A stretch of DNA of 11,599 bases from an uncultured Rhodoluna sp. (GTDB lineage: Bacteria > Actinomycetota > Actinomycetes > Actinomycetales > Microbacteriaceae), in contig CALDKR010000249.1 in NCBI GenBank assembly GCA_937898095.1, positions 1-11,599 on the forward strand. The letters run 5' to 3'. The translations under genes and the position numbers were made by a program. This document shows, piece by piece, positions 5,646-11,599 of the stretch. Each line of letters begins with the position of its first letter. Positions within the stretch are counted from its first letter, which is position 1. The notes under the pieces are model-generated. The model was given only the letters and a program-made list of their open reading frames with translations. It did not search any database and was not told the origin of the DNA.

Positions 5646-6276
5646 GCACCTTCCAGCCCCAAAGCATTACCGCGAATCGAATGGCCGTCATGACGCCGGC
5701 GGCGATGAACATAATTAACCACCGCTCAAACGCAAGCTCATTAAGCAAAATGACCAGCCATCCACCGGCAAATGCGATAACAGCGTATGGCTCATGATCG
5801 GTAAATGCTCGGGGAACGTGGTTGACCACAATGTCTCGAGCCACTCCACCGAAGGTTGCAGTAACGACTCCCATAACGACGGCGATAAGCCAAGGCATAT
5901 CACTGTCGAGCGCTAGCTGAGTGCCGCTGGCAGCAAAAATCCCGAGTCCCAGGGCATCTGGCCACTCGACCGCCTTTTCGGTCAGTTGCAGGTGTGCGCG
6001 TCGAACAAAAATCAAAAGCAAAATGCAAACGACGAGAATTCCCCAAATATAAAATTCGTTTTCAACCCAAAAGAATGGTCGACGGTCAAGCAAAATGTCG
6101 CGCAATGTTCCGCCAGCAAAAGCGGTTAGTGCCGCCACCATGGCCATGCCGACGATGTCAAACTTTTTGCGAGATGCCTCGATCAGCCCCGAAAGAGCAA
6201 ATGCAACCACACCGATTACTTCCATGCCTGTCGTGCCATACGAAATTAGCCAGTCAACAATCGGATTTTCAACCAT
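5629..6276 (-). CDS. TRIC/UPF0126-family channel membrane protein (YicG/YvgT-like)
   Basis: A 215-residue protein with about seven membrane segments made of two homologous halves, the hallmark of the TRIC (trimeric intracellular cation channel)/UPF0126 family. The halves carry the paired glycine motifs GGTLRD (residues 55-60, followed by ILLDRRPFFW) and GGVARD (143-148, followed by IVVNHVPRAF). Prokaryotic members form trimeric channels reported to conduct monovalent cations; some relatives have been suggested to transport amino acids. The ATG at 6276 has no Shine-Dalgarno sequence, but TAAACT lies at 6288-6283 exactly six bases upstream, so the mRNA may be leaderless. The last residues (PAWRA) are encoded in the 25-bp repeat, so the C-terminus may vary between strains. 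Confidence 0.92.
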   Translation of the reverse strand: MVENPIVDWLISYGTTGMEVIGVVAFALSGLIEASRKKFDIVGMAMVAALTAFAGGTLRDILLDRRPFFWVENEFYIWGILVVCILLLIFVRRAHLQLTEKAVEWPDALGLGIFAASGTQLALDSDMPWLIAVVMGVVTATFGGVARDIVVNHVPRAFTDHEPYAVIAFAGGWLVILLNELAFERWLIMFIAAGVMTAIRFAVMLWGWKVPAWRA

Positions 6277-6282
6277 GCGGCA

Positions 6283-6288
6283 AGTTTA
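6283..6288 (-). promoter_or_regulatory. Candidate -10 element for a leaderless TRIC mRNA
   Basis: TAAACT (fits TANNNT) ends six bases before ATG 6276 on the minus strand, placing transcription start at or next to the start codon. Leaderless mRNAs are common in Actinobacteria and there is no Shine-Dalgarno sequence here. No convincing -35 element is visible. Confidence 0.4.
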
Positions 6289-6335
6289 GTTTGGCCAACA
6301 ATCGGATTGCCTGTGCCTGTGCTCGTTGATGCTAA

Positions 6336-6866
6336 TTAGCCATCGGTTGGATCTTCTGGGGTTTCTAAAACCAGCTGATAAAAAACCAGGTCGAGCCAAC
6401 GGCCAAATTTGAATCCGACCTGTGGCAATGTTCCAACTGCCTTGAATCCAAATTTTTCATGCAGCGCGACGCTGCCAGAGTTTTCTGCATCGATTGCACC
6501 AACAAGCACATGCTTTTGCTGCGACTTAGCGGCCTCGATTATTGCCTCGAGCAGCTCACGACCCAGCCCCTGCCCTCGGTGATCTTTGTGCACATAGATC
6601 GAGTGTTCAACACTGTATTTGAAGGCAGGCCAGGCCCTAAAGGTTCCATAGCTTGCAAAGCCGAGCAGCTCACCATCGGCGGATTCGATTCCTATCACAG
6701 GAAAATTGCCAGCTCGTTTGAACTCAAACCACTTGACCATGTCTTCGGCCGTGCGTGACTTGTAGTCATAGAGGGCTGTTGAATTGAGAATTGCCTCATT
6801 CAAAATTTCAAGAATCGCCGAACCGTGCTGCTCAAGAGTGCATTCGACGATTTTGTTTTCTGCCAT
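6336..6866 (-). CDS. GNAT-family N-acetyltransferase (phosphinothricin/methionine-derivative acetyltransferase-like)
   Basis: A 176-residue single-domain GNAT enzyme. The acetyl-CoA pyrophosphate-binding motif is HRGQGLG (residues 96-102), preceded by beta strand 4 (VEHSIYVHKD) and followed by ENSGSVALHEKFGFKAVGTL (about 128-147), typical of the PAT/Bar/MddA subgroup that acetylates phosphinothricin, methionine sulfoximine/sulfone and related small amines. The N-terminal ILNEAILNSTALYDY also fits that subgroup. The actual substrate cannot be deduced. ATG 6866 is preferred over an upstream in-frame TTG (6908) because it matches the family N-terminus and leaves a 22-bp gap to the DUF805 gene instead of an overlap. 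It is probably co-transcribed with the DUF805 gene. Confidence 0.9.
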   Translation of the reverse strand: MAENKIVECTLEQHGSAILEILNEAILNSTALYDYKSRTAEDMVKWFEFKRAGNFPVIGIESADGELLGFASYGTFRAWPAFKYSVEHSIYVHKDHRGQGLGRELLEAIIEAAKSQQKHVLVGAIDAENSGSVALHEKFGFKAVGTLPQVGFKFGRWLDLVFYQLVLETPEDPTDG

Positions 6867-6888
6867 AGCTTTTTGAAACTTAAGTGCG

Positions 6889-7266
6889 TTATTTGACCGG
6901 TTCGCCAAATCTGTTCGCGTCGGCGTCGCCTTCTTTCACGAGCTGAATTAGCAAAAGAATCCATCCAACGATTGGCAAGAAAATGAAGAAAAACCAACCG
7001 CCTGATTTATTGACATCATGAAGTCGGCGCCAGGTAATCGACAAAGTCGGCAGCAAGGTGGCCAATGACCAGAGGTTTGAAAGTGGAGATGCCTGTTGAA
7101 CATCGAAGCCGTTCACGTGCTCGACGGAACCAGGGGCAACAATCGATACGCCGATGCTCACCAGTGTCGTGAACAGCGCTGCGAACCAGAATTCACTACG
7201 TCGCGCGCGACCGCTAAATGTGACGTAATTTGCCCAAAAACTCTTGATTGCGTTGCTGAAACTCAT
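6889..7266 (-). CDS. DUF805 family membrane protein
   Basis: A 125-residue membrane protein with the DUF805 pattern: an N-terminal amphipathic stretch with NYVTFSGRARRSEFWFA, a first helix, then LSITWRRLHDVNKSGGWFF leading into a hydrophobic helix pair and a charged tail (EGDADANRFGEP) ending the domain. The function of DUF805 is unknown. The ATG at 7266 is supported by AAGGAGC six bases upstream. A possible -10 (TATCGT, complement of 7285-7290) lies just after the ssrA terminator, suggesting that it begins a DUF805-GNAT transcript. Confidence 0.9.
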   Translation of the reverse strand: MSFSNAIKSFWANYVTFSGRARRSEFWFAALFTTLVSIGVSIVAPGSVEHVNGFDVQQASPLSNLWSLATLLPTLSITWRRLHDVNKSGGWFFFIFLPIVGWILLLIQLVKEGDADANRFGEPVK

Positions 7267-7302
7267 GTTTGCTCCTTTTCAAAAACGATACCCCGCAGAA
7301 GC

Positions 7303-7326
7303 AAAAAACCCACCATTGCTGGTGGG
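7303..7326 (-). terminator. Rho-independent terminator of ssrA
   Basis: On the minus strand CCCACCA (7326-7320), loop GCAA and TGGTGGG (7315-7309) form a perfect 7-bp GC-rich stem with a tetraloop, followed by six T residues (7308-7303). It lies about 48 nt beyond the 3' end of the tmRNA and before the DUF805 gene. Confidence 0.92.
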
Positions 7327-7373
7327 CTATTTGCTTTGGGATGACTCGATTGCGCTTGATTAAGGCGCATGAG

Positions 7374-7738
7374 TGGAGATGGGGGGAATTGAACCCCCGT
7401 CCGCTTCGAGGTTTCTGGCTCTTCTTCGGGCGTAGCTTCAAAATGGTTTTCTCAGCCCCGGTGCTAGCTTGAAGCAACATAACCGACAGGCTCAGCCTGA
7501 GTTTGAGTCCCGTGCAGCCCTAAGGCATAACTACACAGCGAGATTTCTAAATGACGCTAGGAATCAGACCGAAATCACATCTGAGCTAACGAACGTCGGG
7601 CTAGCTTATGCAGCTAGGGCAACGTTATTGCGAGTTGTACTTGCAATTATTTTTCGCAGCGAACATTTACGTGTTGACGCTACATTCACGGCCCGCTTCT
7701 TCCAGTCACTGCAAGACGCGTCGAAACCGATCATCCCC
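7374..7738 (-). ncRNA. ssrA: Transfer-messenger RNA (tmRNA)
   Basis: A one-piece tmRNA of about 365 nt, which rescues stalled ribosomes together with SmpB. The 5' end (GGGGATGATCGGTTTCGACG) and the 3' end pair as a tRNA-like acceptor stem: GGGGATG (7738-7732) with CATCTCC, followed by discriminator A at 7374. The T arm GGGGG-TTCAATT-CCCCC is present. The genome continues CTC after the discriminator, so CCA is not encoded and must be added enzymatically. The tag reading frame runs from GCA (7644-7642) to TAA (7608-7606) and encodes ASTTRNNVALAA, ending in the protease-recognised ALAA. A hairpin around the stop codon (CTAGCT/AGCTAG) is as expected. Several open frames across this region are spurious. 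Confidence 0.97.
7606..7644 (-). other. tmRNA proteolysis-tag reading frame
   Basis: Twelve codons plus TAA: Ala-Ser-Thr-Thr-Arg-Asn-Asn-Val-Ala-Leu-Ala-Ala. The resume codon is GCA, preceded by ATAATT with A at the -4 position, as in the E. coli tmRNA. The C-terminal ALAA is the usual degron for ClpXP-type proteases; 12 residues matches my recollection of the mycobacterial tag length. Confidence 0.9.
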
Positions 7739-7871
7739 ATGTTGAATTTTCAGAGCTTTGCGACTCTGTTTTTGAATGCCCCAGGGCTTTCGTGTTGTCT
7801 TTTGACAGCTCAATAAGAATAAGCCCAACCACCGACATCGCAAATAGCCGCCGGCTGTGAGTTAGCTGTGA
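7739..7871. other. Intergenic region upstream of ssrA
   Basis: This 133-bp gap between the GT-C gene and ssrA should contain the ssrA promoter and leader, but no good -35/-10 pair is readable on the minus strand. A small hairpin (CAGAG 7751-7755 with CTCTG 7764-7768) is followed on the plus strand by five T residues. No coding potential is evident. Confidence 0.5.
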
Positions 7872-9602
7872 CTAATTGACCTTGTATAAATTCCAGTTGT
7901 CGCCGCCCTGAACGATTGAAACGTTGCCTGAAATAACAACGCCATTCATGGCGATAACCCATTTTGTATCGACCGGCAACGCACCTAGTTCAACGGTCGA
8001 ATTTGCCGGCGAAACAAACTGGTCAACATTGGGGTTGTCGATCCAGAATTTTGCCGCTTCGAGTTCGTTGCGAACTTGACCAACAACAACCAGGTCGTTC
8101 TGCTCAACGGGGGTCAAATTATCGCGGGCGTATTGACCGGCAAGGTCAAAATATACTGGCGCCAGTGCGTTGTCGCGCAGCGCCGAGGTCGCGACAAAGC
8201 TGCTCGAAATAACTACCGTCGGCACCACAAACGCCCACAAAGTTTTGAGCATTTGCTCTTTGCGACCGAGGTTTGCAATCAAAATAGCGGCTGAAACTAT
8301 CAGGTAGGTAGCAATCAGCCAACGCTGGGTGGCGAGACCTTGCAACATTGCGCCGTCCCAAATCAAAGGCAAGTATTGGCCAACGCCGACAATGCCGACC
8401 ACGAATAAGCCAACTGCGGTAGTCAACAAGACTGCAAGCTTGAATTTTGCGGCGAGCTGTTGAACCGCCTTGAATCCGGCGATGCCGGCGATGAAAGCGA
8501 TTGGGATCAAGAACTCGTAGTAGCGCATGACCAGGCGGTCTTGCAGCGGGTCACCGCCATTGATTGCGAGTGCCGCAAATAGAGCGAATGCCGGAACAAA
8601 AATGACCAGAGAAAGTGCGAGCATCCAGGCAAGCTCGCGAAGCTTTGTAAATTGCTCAGCACGGCTTGAAATCAACGCGATGAGCGCGGGCAGAGTCACG
8701 CCAGCAAGGGCAAACAAGCCCAAATAATGGCCACCCAGTTGGGCTAGAAAAAGTTCAGCGATGCCCTTTGGCGCTTCGACCGCATCAGCAGCAAGCAGTT
8801 GCTGGCCCGCAGCCAACGCTTGAGCCGGCGTGCCAAAAAGTTCACTCGATCCAATGCCGTTCGCACCTGGGTTCAAAACATTATTTAGCGTCGCTTCATA
8901 GCTTGTGCCAAACCAAACCAAACCTGCACTGCCGGCCAGAAGAAAACCGAGACCAAACTTGAAAACCAAAAAACCAGCGAGATAGGCAGCGCCTGTGACT
9001 AGGCGCTTCAGCAAACTAGACCCTTCGGGCTTGACCACAAAAACAATGAATAGCCCGATAACCGGCAGCAAAAAGAGTGAGTGGGGCTTAACCAGTGCGG
9101 TTGCGCCCAGAAGTGCGCCTGCGCCAACAGCCCAAATCAGACTGTTTCGATCGCGCAGCTCTAACACTGCCCAAATTGCAAAAACACTAAACGCGAAATA
9201 CATGCTTTCTGGCATGAAGAACGAAGCGTATGTAGAGATTGGGCTAATTGCCGCTAGAAAAGCAATTGCCGCGCTCGCATAAAAGCCCAAATAGCGACGC
9301 GCTATCAAATAGATGCCGATGGCAAAAATCAGCATGAAGATTACGTTTGCCTGCTTGGCGCATGAATAAAAATCGAGACCGCAAGCGTTGGTTCCTGAAT
9401 AGACCCAGCTATACAAATAGTTGGCGATTGGTGAATCGCTCAGTGGCAGCAAGCGCGAGTGCATGCTGTAGATCCACTCGTCTTGAAAAACAGTTGGAAA
9501 GACCCCAGACACTTTGGCCTGCAGCCAAAAGAAAGCAGCAACCAACCCAAGTGCACCCCAGATTGCCTGCGCCGAATCAGCTGATTTGAAAAGGTTTTTC
9601 AT
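7872..9602 (-). CDS. GT-C superfamily membrane glycosyltransferase (polyprenyl-phosphate sugar dependent)
   Basis: A 576-residue protein with about a dozen membrane segments and a short C-terminal soluble part. After the first membrane segment comes an extracellular loop with an acidic pair in FQDEWIYS (Asp41-Glu42), the expected position of the catalytic Asp/Glu of GT-C enzymes such as PMT/ArnT-like (GT39, GT83) transferases. Two cysteines (about residues 74 and 81) lie in the same outside loop and may form a disulfide. GT-C enzymes use polyprenyl-phosphate sugars to glycosylate proteins, lipids or wall polymers outside the membrane. The gene directly upstream (9-bp gap) encodes a DPM1-like GT2 enzyme that could make the donor, so they probably form one pathway. 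Acceptor and sugar are unknown. ATG 9602 has only a weak GCAGG before it. Confidence 0.82.
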   Translation of the reverse strand: MKNLFKSADSAQAIWGALGLVAAFFWLQAKVSGVFPTVFQDEWIYSMHSRLLPLSDSPIANYLYSWVYSGTNACGLDFYSCAKQANVIFMLIFAIGIYLIARRYLGFYASAAIAFLAAISPISTYASFFMPESMYFAFSVFAIWAVLELRDRNSLIWAVGAGALLGATALVKPHSLFLLPVIGLFIVFVVKPEGSSLLKRLVTGAAYLAGFLVFKFGLGFLLAGSAGLVWFGTSYEATLNNVLNPGANGIGSSELFGTPAQALAAGQQLLAADAVEAPKGIAELFLAQLGGHYLGLFALAGVTLPALIALISSRAEQFTKLRELAWMLALSLVIFVPAFALFAALAINGGDPLQDRLVMRYYEFLIPIAFIAGIAGFKAVQQLAAKFKLAVLLTTAVGLFVVGIVGVGQYLPLIWDGAMLQGLATQRWLIATYLIVSAAILIANLGRKEQMLKTLWAFVVPTVVISSSFVATSALRDNALAPVYFDLAGQYARDNLTPVEQNDLVVVGQVRNELEAAKFWIDNPNVDQFVSPANSTVELGALPVDTKWVIAMNGVVISGNVSIVQGGDNWNLYKVN

Positions 9603-9611
9603 TGCCTGCGA

Positions 9612-10559
9612 CTACCCCTTGTGTCGAACGCGCTTCGGAACCGAAGCAATGTCATAGCTAACAAAAGCCAAGATTAATTGGATGCCCAAAATAAGAGGCA
9701 CGGCCGAAAGCATTACCGTGCCGGCAGTGGCAGGTGTTCCTGATTCTAGAGACTCGACGTATTTTGCGATGCCAAACAGCAAGCCCCACCACGACATCAG
9801 AATGCCGAGCGGAAGCTCAATCGATGCTGCCGACATCTCGCGAAGGTAATAGTTGTAAAAAAGTCGCTTGTGAAAATTGACCCCGTGCTTGAATGTGAAT
9901 TCAAAAAGCGCACGGCTGATTTTTAGGTTGCTCTTCTCGGTGCCGTAGCGAGATTCCATCGGAATGTCCCATACCACTGCCCTAGCAAGGCTAAGTCTGA
10001 AGAGAAGGTCTGACTCGAAAAAGAAACGCTTGCTGAGCATTTCCAGATCTATTCCAGCAAGCATTTCTCGGTGGATGGCGGTGAATCCGTTTGTCGGATC
10101 GGTCACGTTCCAATATCCGGTTGAGATTTTGGTCATCAGCGAAAGTGCACCGTTACCGAAAATGCGGATTCCTGGCATTTGACGAAGGCCGGTGATGCTA
10201 TCGAATCGGTTGCCCTTGGTGTAATCAGCCTTGCCTTCGACAATAGGAAAAACCAAATCTTTGATGAGGGCTGGGTCCATCTGGCCATCACCATCTAGTT
10301 TGACAATGACATCTGCGCCATCTTTTAGAGCTGCCCTATAGCCGCTGATCACAGCGCCACCAACGCCTTGGTTTGAAGAGTGAGTGATTACGCGAACGCG
10401 CTTGTCTTTTATTTTCGAAGATACGAGTTTGCCTGAACCCTCTGGGCAGGCGTCATCGATCACATAAATTGCGTCGACATCTTTGCCGATTTCGCTGACC
10501 ACTTCGATGATGTGATTTGAAACTTTGTAAGCCGGAATTACAACCGCGATTTTTGCCAT
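9612..10559 (-). CDS. GT2-family glycosyltransferase, polyprenyl-phosphate sugar synthase-like (DPM1/GtrB-like)
   Basis: A 315-residue protein with an N-terminal GT-A domain and a C-terminal membrane anchor. VVIPAYK opens the domain, VIDDACPEGS (residues 33-42) holds nucleotide-sugar-binding Asp residues, and DGDGQMDP (89-96) is the metal-binding DxD region. A later TDPTNGFTAIHREML stretch corresponds to the conserved acceptor-side segment of DPM1-like enzymes. Two hydrophobic helices close the protein (about residues 245-305). Such enzymes transfer mannose or glucose from GDP- or UDP-sugar to polyprenyl phosphate on the cytoplasmic face. ATG 10559 is well supported by AGGGGGAG just upstream. 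It is first in a two-gene cassette with the GT-C transferase. Confidence 0.9.
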   Translation of the reverse strand: MAKIAVVIPAYKVSNHIIEVVSEIGKDVDAIYVIDDACPEGSGKLVSSKIKDKRVRVITHSSNQGVGGAVISGYRAALKDGADVIVKLDGDGQMDPALIKDLVFPIVEGKADYTKGNRFDSITGLRQMPGIRIFGNGALSLMTKISTGYWNVTDPTNGFTAIHREMLAGIDLEMLSKRFFFESDLLFRLSLARAVVWDIPMESRYGTEKSNLKISRALFEFTFKHGVNFHKRLFYNYYLREMSAASIELPLGILMSWWGLLFGIAKYVESLESGTPATAGTVMLSAVPLILGIQLILAFVSYDIASVPKRVRHKG

Positions 10560-10609
10560 GCGCTCCCCCTAGCTCACTGACTTTCGACCACTGTATTCTC
10601 GCACGCGAG

Positions 10610-11083
10610 CTACCAGTCTTTGCCCTTAGAAGACATGGCACGGTCTGCTTCGCGCTTGTCTTGCTGCTCTTTTAGCGTTTGGCGCTTGTCATATTCTTTT
10701 TTGCCTCGAGCCAATGCAATTTCAACCTTGGCGCGGCCATCTTTGAAATAAAGCGAGAGCGGAACAAGTGTGTAGCCCGACTCTTTGATTTTGCCGGCAA
10801 GCTTTGCGATTTCATGCGAGTGCAGAAGCAACTTTCGGCGGCGGCGCGATGGGCCGTTGTTCCAGGTCGCCTGAGTGTATTCAGGAATATGAACGTTTTC
10901 GAGCCATGCCTCACCGTGTTCAACGCTGGCGAAACCGTCGATAAGAGATGCGCGCCCGGCTCGCAGCGACTTCACTTCAGGGCCAGTGAGAACCATGCCG
11001 GCCTCATAGGTGTCTTCGATGTGATAGTCGTGGCGAGCTTTGCGGTTGCTGGCGACAACCTTTTGTCCACGTTCTCTAGGCAT
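10610..11083 (-). CDS. smpB: SsrA-binding protein SmpB
   Basis: A 157-residue SmpB, the small OB-fold protein that binds tmRNA and delivers it to stalled ribosomes. Typical blocks are visible in order: [29 protein letters not shown] (about 13-41), [69 protein letters not shown], and a basic tail that would fold into a helix in the mRNA channel. ATG 11083 is chosen because the longer frame would overlap ftsX and add non-family residues. It lies seven bases after ftsX, so the two are probably co-transcribed. The smpB-ssrA pair is usual, but here ssrA is about 2.9 kb away with two glycosyltransferase genes between. Confidence 0.97.
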   Translation of the reverse strand: MPRERGQKVVASNRKARHDYHIEDTYEAGMVLTGPEVKSLRAGRASLIDGFASVEHGEAWLENVHIPEYTQATWNNGPSRRRRKLLLHSHEIAKLAGKIKESGYTLVPLSLYFKDGRAKVEIALARGKKEYDKRQTLKEQQDKREADRAMSSKGKDW

Positions 11084-11090
11084 AAGGTTT

Positions 11091-11599
11091 CTATATTCGC
11101 AGGTATCGGCGAATTGCCAAGCCAGACGCAACTGCAGCTAGCAAAATTCCGGCGCCAATCAGGCCCGGTGCAATTAACAGTGCGTCGGCGATATTGAGAA
11201 AAGAGGTGAAAGGCAGACGTTCAGCTAGGTATCCCTGCACGAAATATTGAACGATTGCCACCACTGCGCCAGCCGAGAGAATCGAACCAATAGCTGCAGC
11301 CACTACACCCTCAAGAATGAATGGCAGCTGGATGTAGAAGTTGCTGGCACCAACCAATCTCATGATTCCGAGTTCGCGACGGCGACTAAAGGCCGAGAGT
11401 CGAATTGTGGTTGAGATCAAAAGTCCCGCAGAGAACAGCATCAGTGCTGCAATTCCGATTGAAGCAAGCGATGCGGCATTGAGAATGCTAAAAATCTGAT
11501 CGAGATAACTGCGCTGATCGCGAACCTCTTCAACTCCGGCCATGCCGCTAAAGCTCTCAGTGATTACCTGACTGTCTGCAGCGTTGTTTAGCTTGACCC
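11091..11599 (-). CDS. ftsX: Cell division protein FtsX, C-terminal part (cut by window edge)
   Basis: The frame stays open to the window edge, giving about 168 C-terminal residues of FtsX, the membrane partner of the FtsE ATPase that controls peptidoglycan hydrolases at the septum. Visible parts are the end of the extracellular domain ([16 protein letters not shown], then GVEEVRDQ), one membrane helix (about 25 residues from [10 protein letters not shown]), the [14 protein letters not shown] motif shared by FtsX/MacB proteins, and the last two helices before RRYLRI. The N-terminus, and probably ftsE, lie beyond the window. The ATG at 11543 is internal and not the start. Confidence 0.95.
   Translation of the reverse strand, partial: VKLNNAADSQVITESFSGMAGVEEVRDQRSYLDQIFSILNAASLASIGIAALMLFSAGLLISTTIRLSAFSRRRELGIMRLVGASNFYIQLPFILEGVVAAAIGSILSAGAVVAIVQYFVQGYLAERLPFTSFLNIADALLIAPGLIGAGILLAAVASGLAIRRYLRI

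Noticed and set aside
6303..6313. CGGATTGCCTG, identical to 11 bases of the B12-box region at 930-940
   Set aside because: It lies on the wrong strand relative to the neighbouring minus-strand genes and has none of the other aptamer elements; most likely chance.
6331..6340. Perfect 10-bp palindrome GCTAATTAGC at the end of the GNAT gene
   Set aside because: Overlaps the GNAT stop codon, has no T-tract and no convincing promoter geometry; too short to call an operator.
7214..7816. Several open frames of 60-115 codons on both strands across this region
   Set aside because: They fall on the tmRNA gene, its terminator and leader, have no recognisable domain or ribosome binding site, and are explained by the RNA gene.
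10572..10620. CTCG/CGAG hairpin between smpB and the GT2 gene as a terminator
   Set aside because: Very short stem with no T-run; the gap is better explained as a spacer with a possible promoter.

Overview
The window is one end of a contig from a small-genome actinobacterium, most likely Microbacteriaceae and probably a freshwater 'Luna-type' planktonic lineage. This rests on the SmpB/FtsX/tmRNA neighbourhood, an actinobacterial-style ECF transporter operon, mid-range GC (about half, unlike high-GC soil relatives), frequent TTG/GTG starts and very short intergenic gaps. The taxonomic call is inference from gene content. The first 44 bases are not genomic: bases 11-44 match the Illumina TruSeq read-2 adapter and bases 1-10 look like an index plus the end of P7, so native DNA starts at base 45.

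Layout. (1) 45-806 (+): CPBP-family intramembrane protease, 5' end lost at the contig edge. (2) 807-4631 (+): a cobalamin riboswitch with a readable terminator/antiterminator switch, followed by a four-gene operon. The operon encodes a membrane-anchored six-cysteine ectodomain protein, an EcfT/CbiQ-type transmembrane protein, a fused double ABC ATPase and an ECF S-component. Together they read as a dedicated B12 uptake system (CbrT-like) with an extra surface protein. (3) 4642-5582: a DoxX-like membrane protein (-) and a HicB-like/HTH protein (+), divergent from a 41-bp palindromic shared promoter. (4) 5578-5645: a 25-bp tandem repeat holding the stop codons of two convergent genes. (5) 5629-7266 (-): TRIC/UPF0126 channel, GNAT acetyltransferase and DUF805 membrane protein. 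(6) 7303-7738 (-): ssrA (tmRNA) with its terminator. (7) 7872-10559 (-): a GT-C membrane glycosyltransferase and a DPM1-like GT2 glycosyltransferase, as a two-gene cassette. (8) 10610-11599 (-): smpB and the 3' part of ftsX, which runs off the window.

How the parts work together. The riboswitch should switch off the uptake operon when B12 is plentiful; the S-component binds the vitamin, the T protein and double ATPase drive uptake, and the surface protein may present ligand. SmpB and tmRNA form the trans-translation ribosome-rescue system, but their genes are separated here by the glycosyltransferase pair. In that pair the GT2 enzyme would make a polyprenyl-phosphate sugar that the GT-C enzyme transfers outside the membrane. 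The strongest candidate for something under-described is the B12 operon with its cysteine-rich ectodomain protein; the palindromic divergent promoter and the stop-codon-carrying tandem repeat are the best non-coding oddities.
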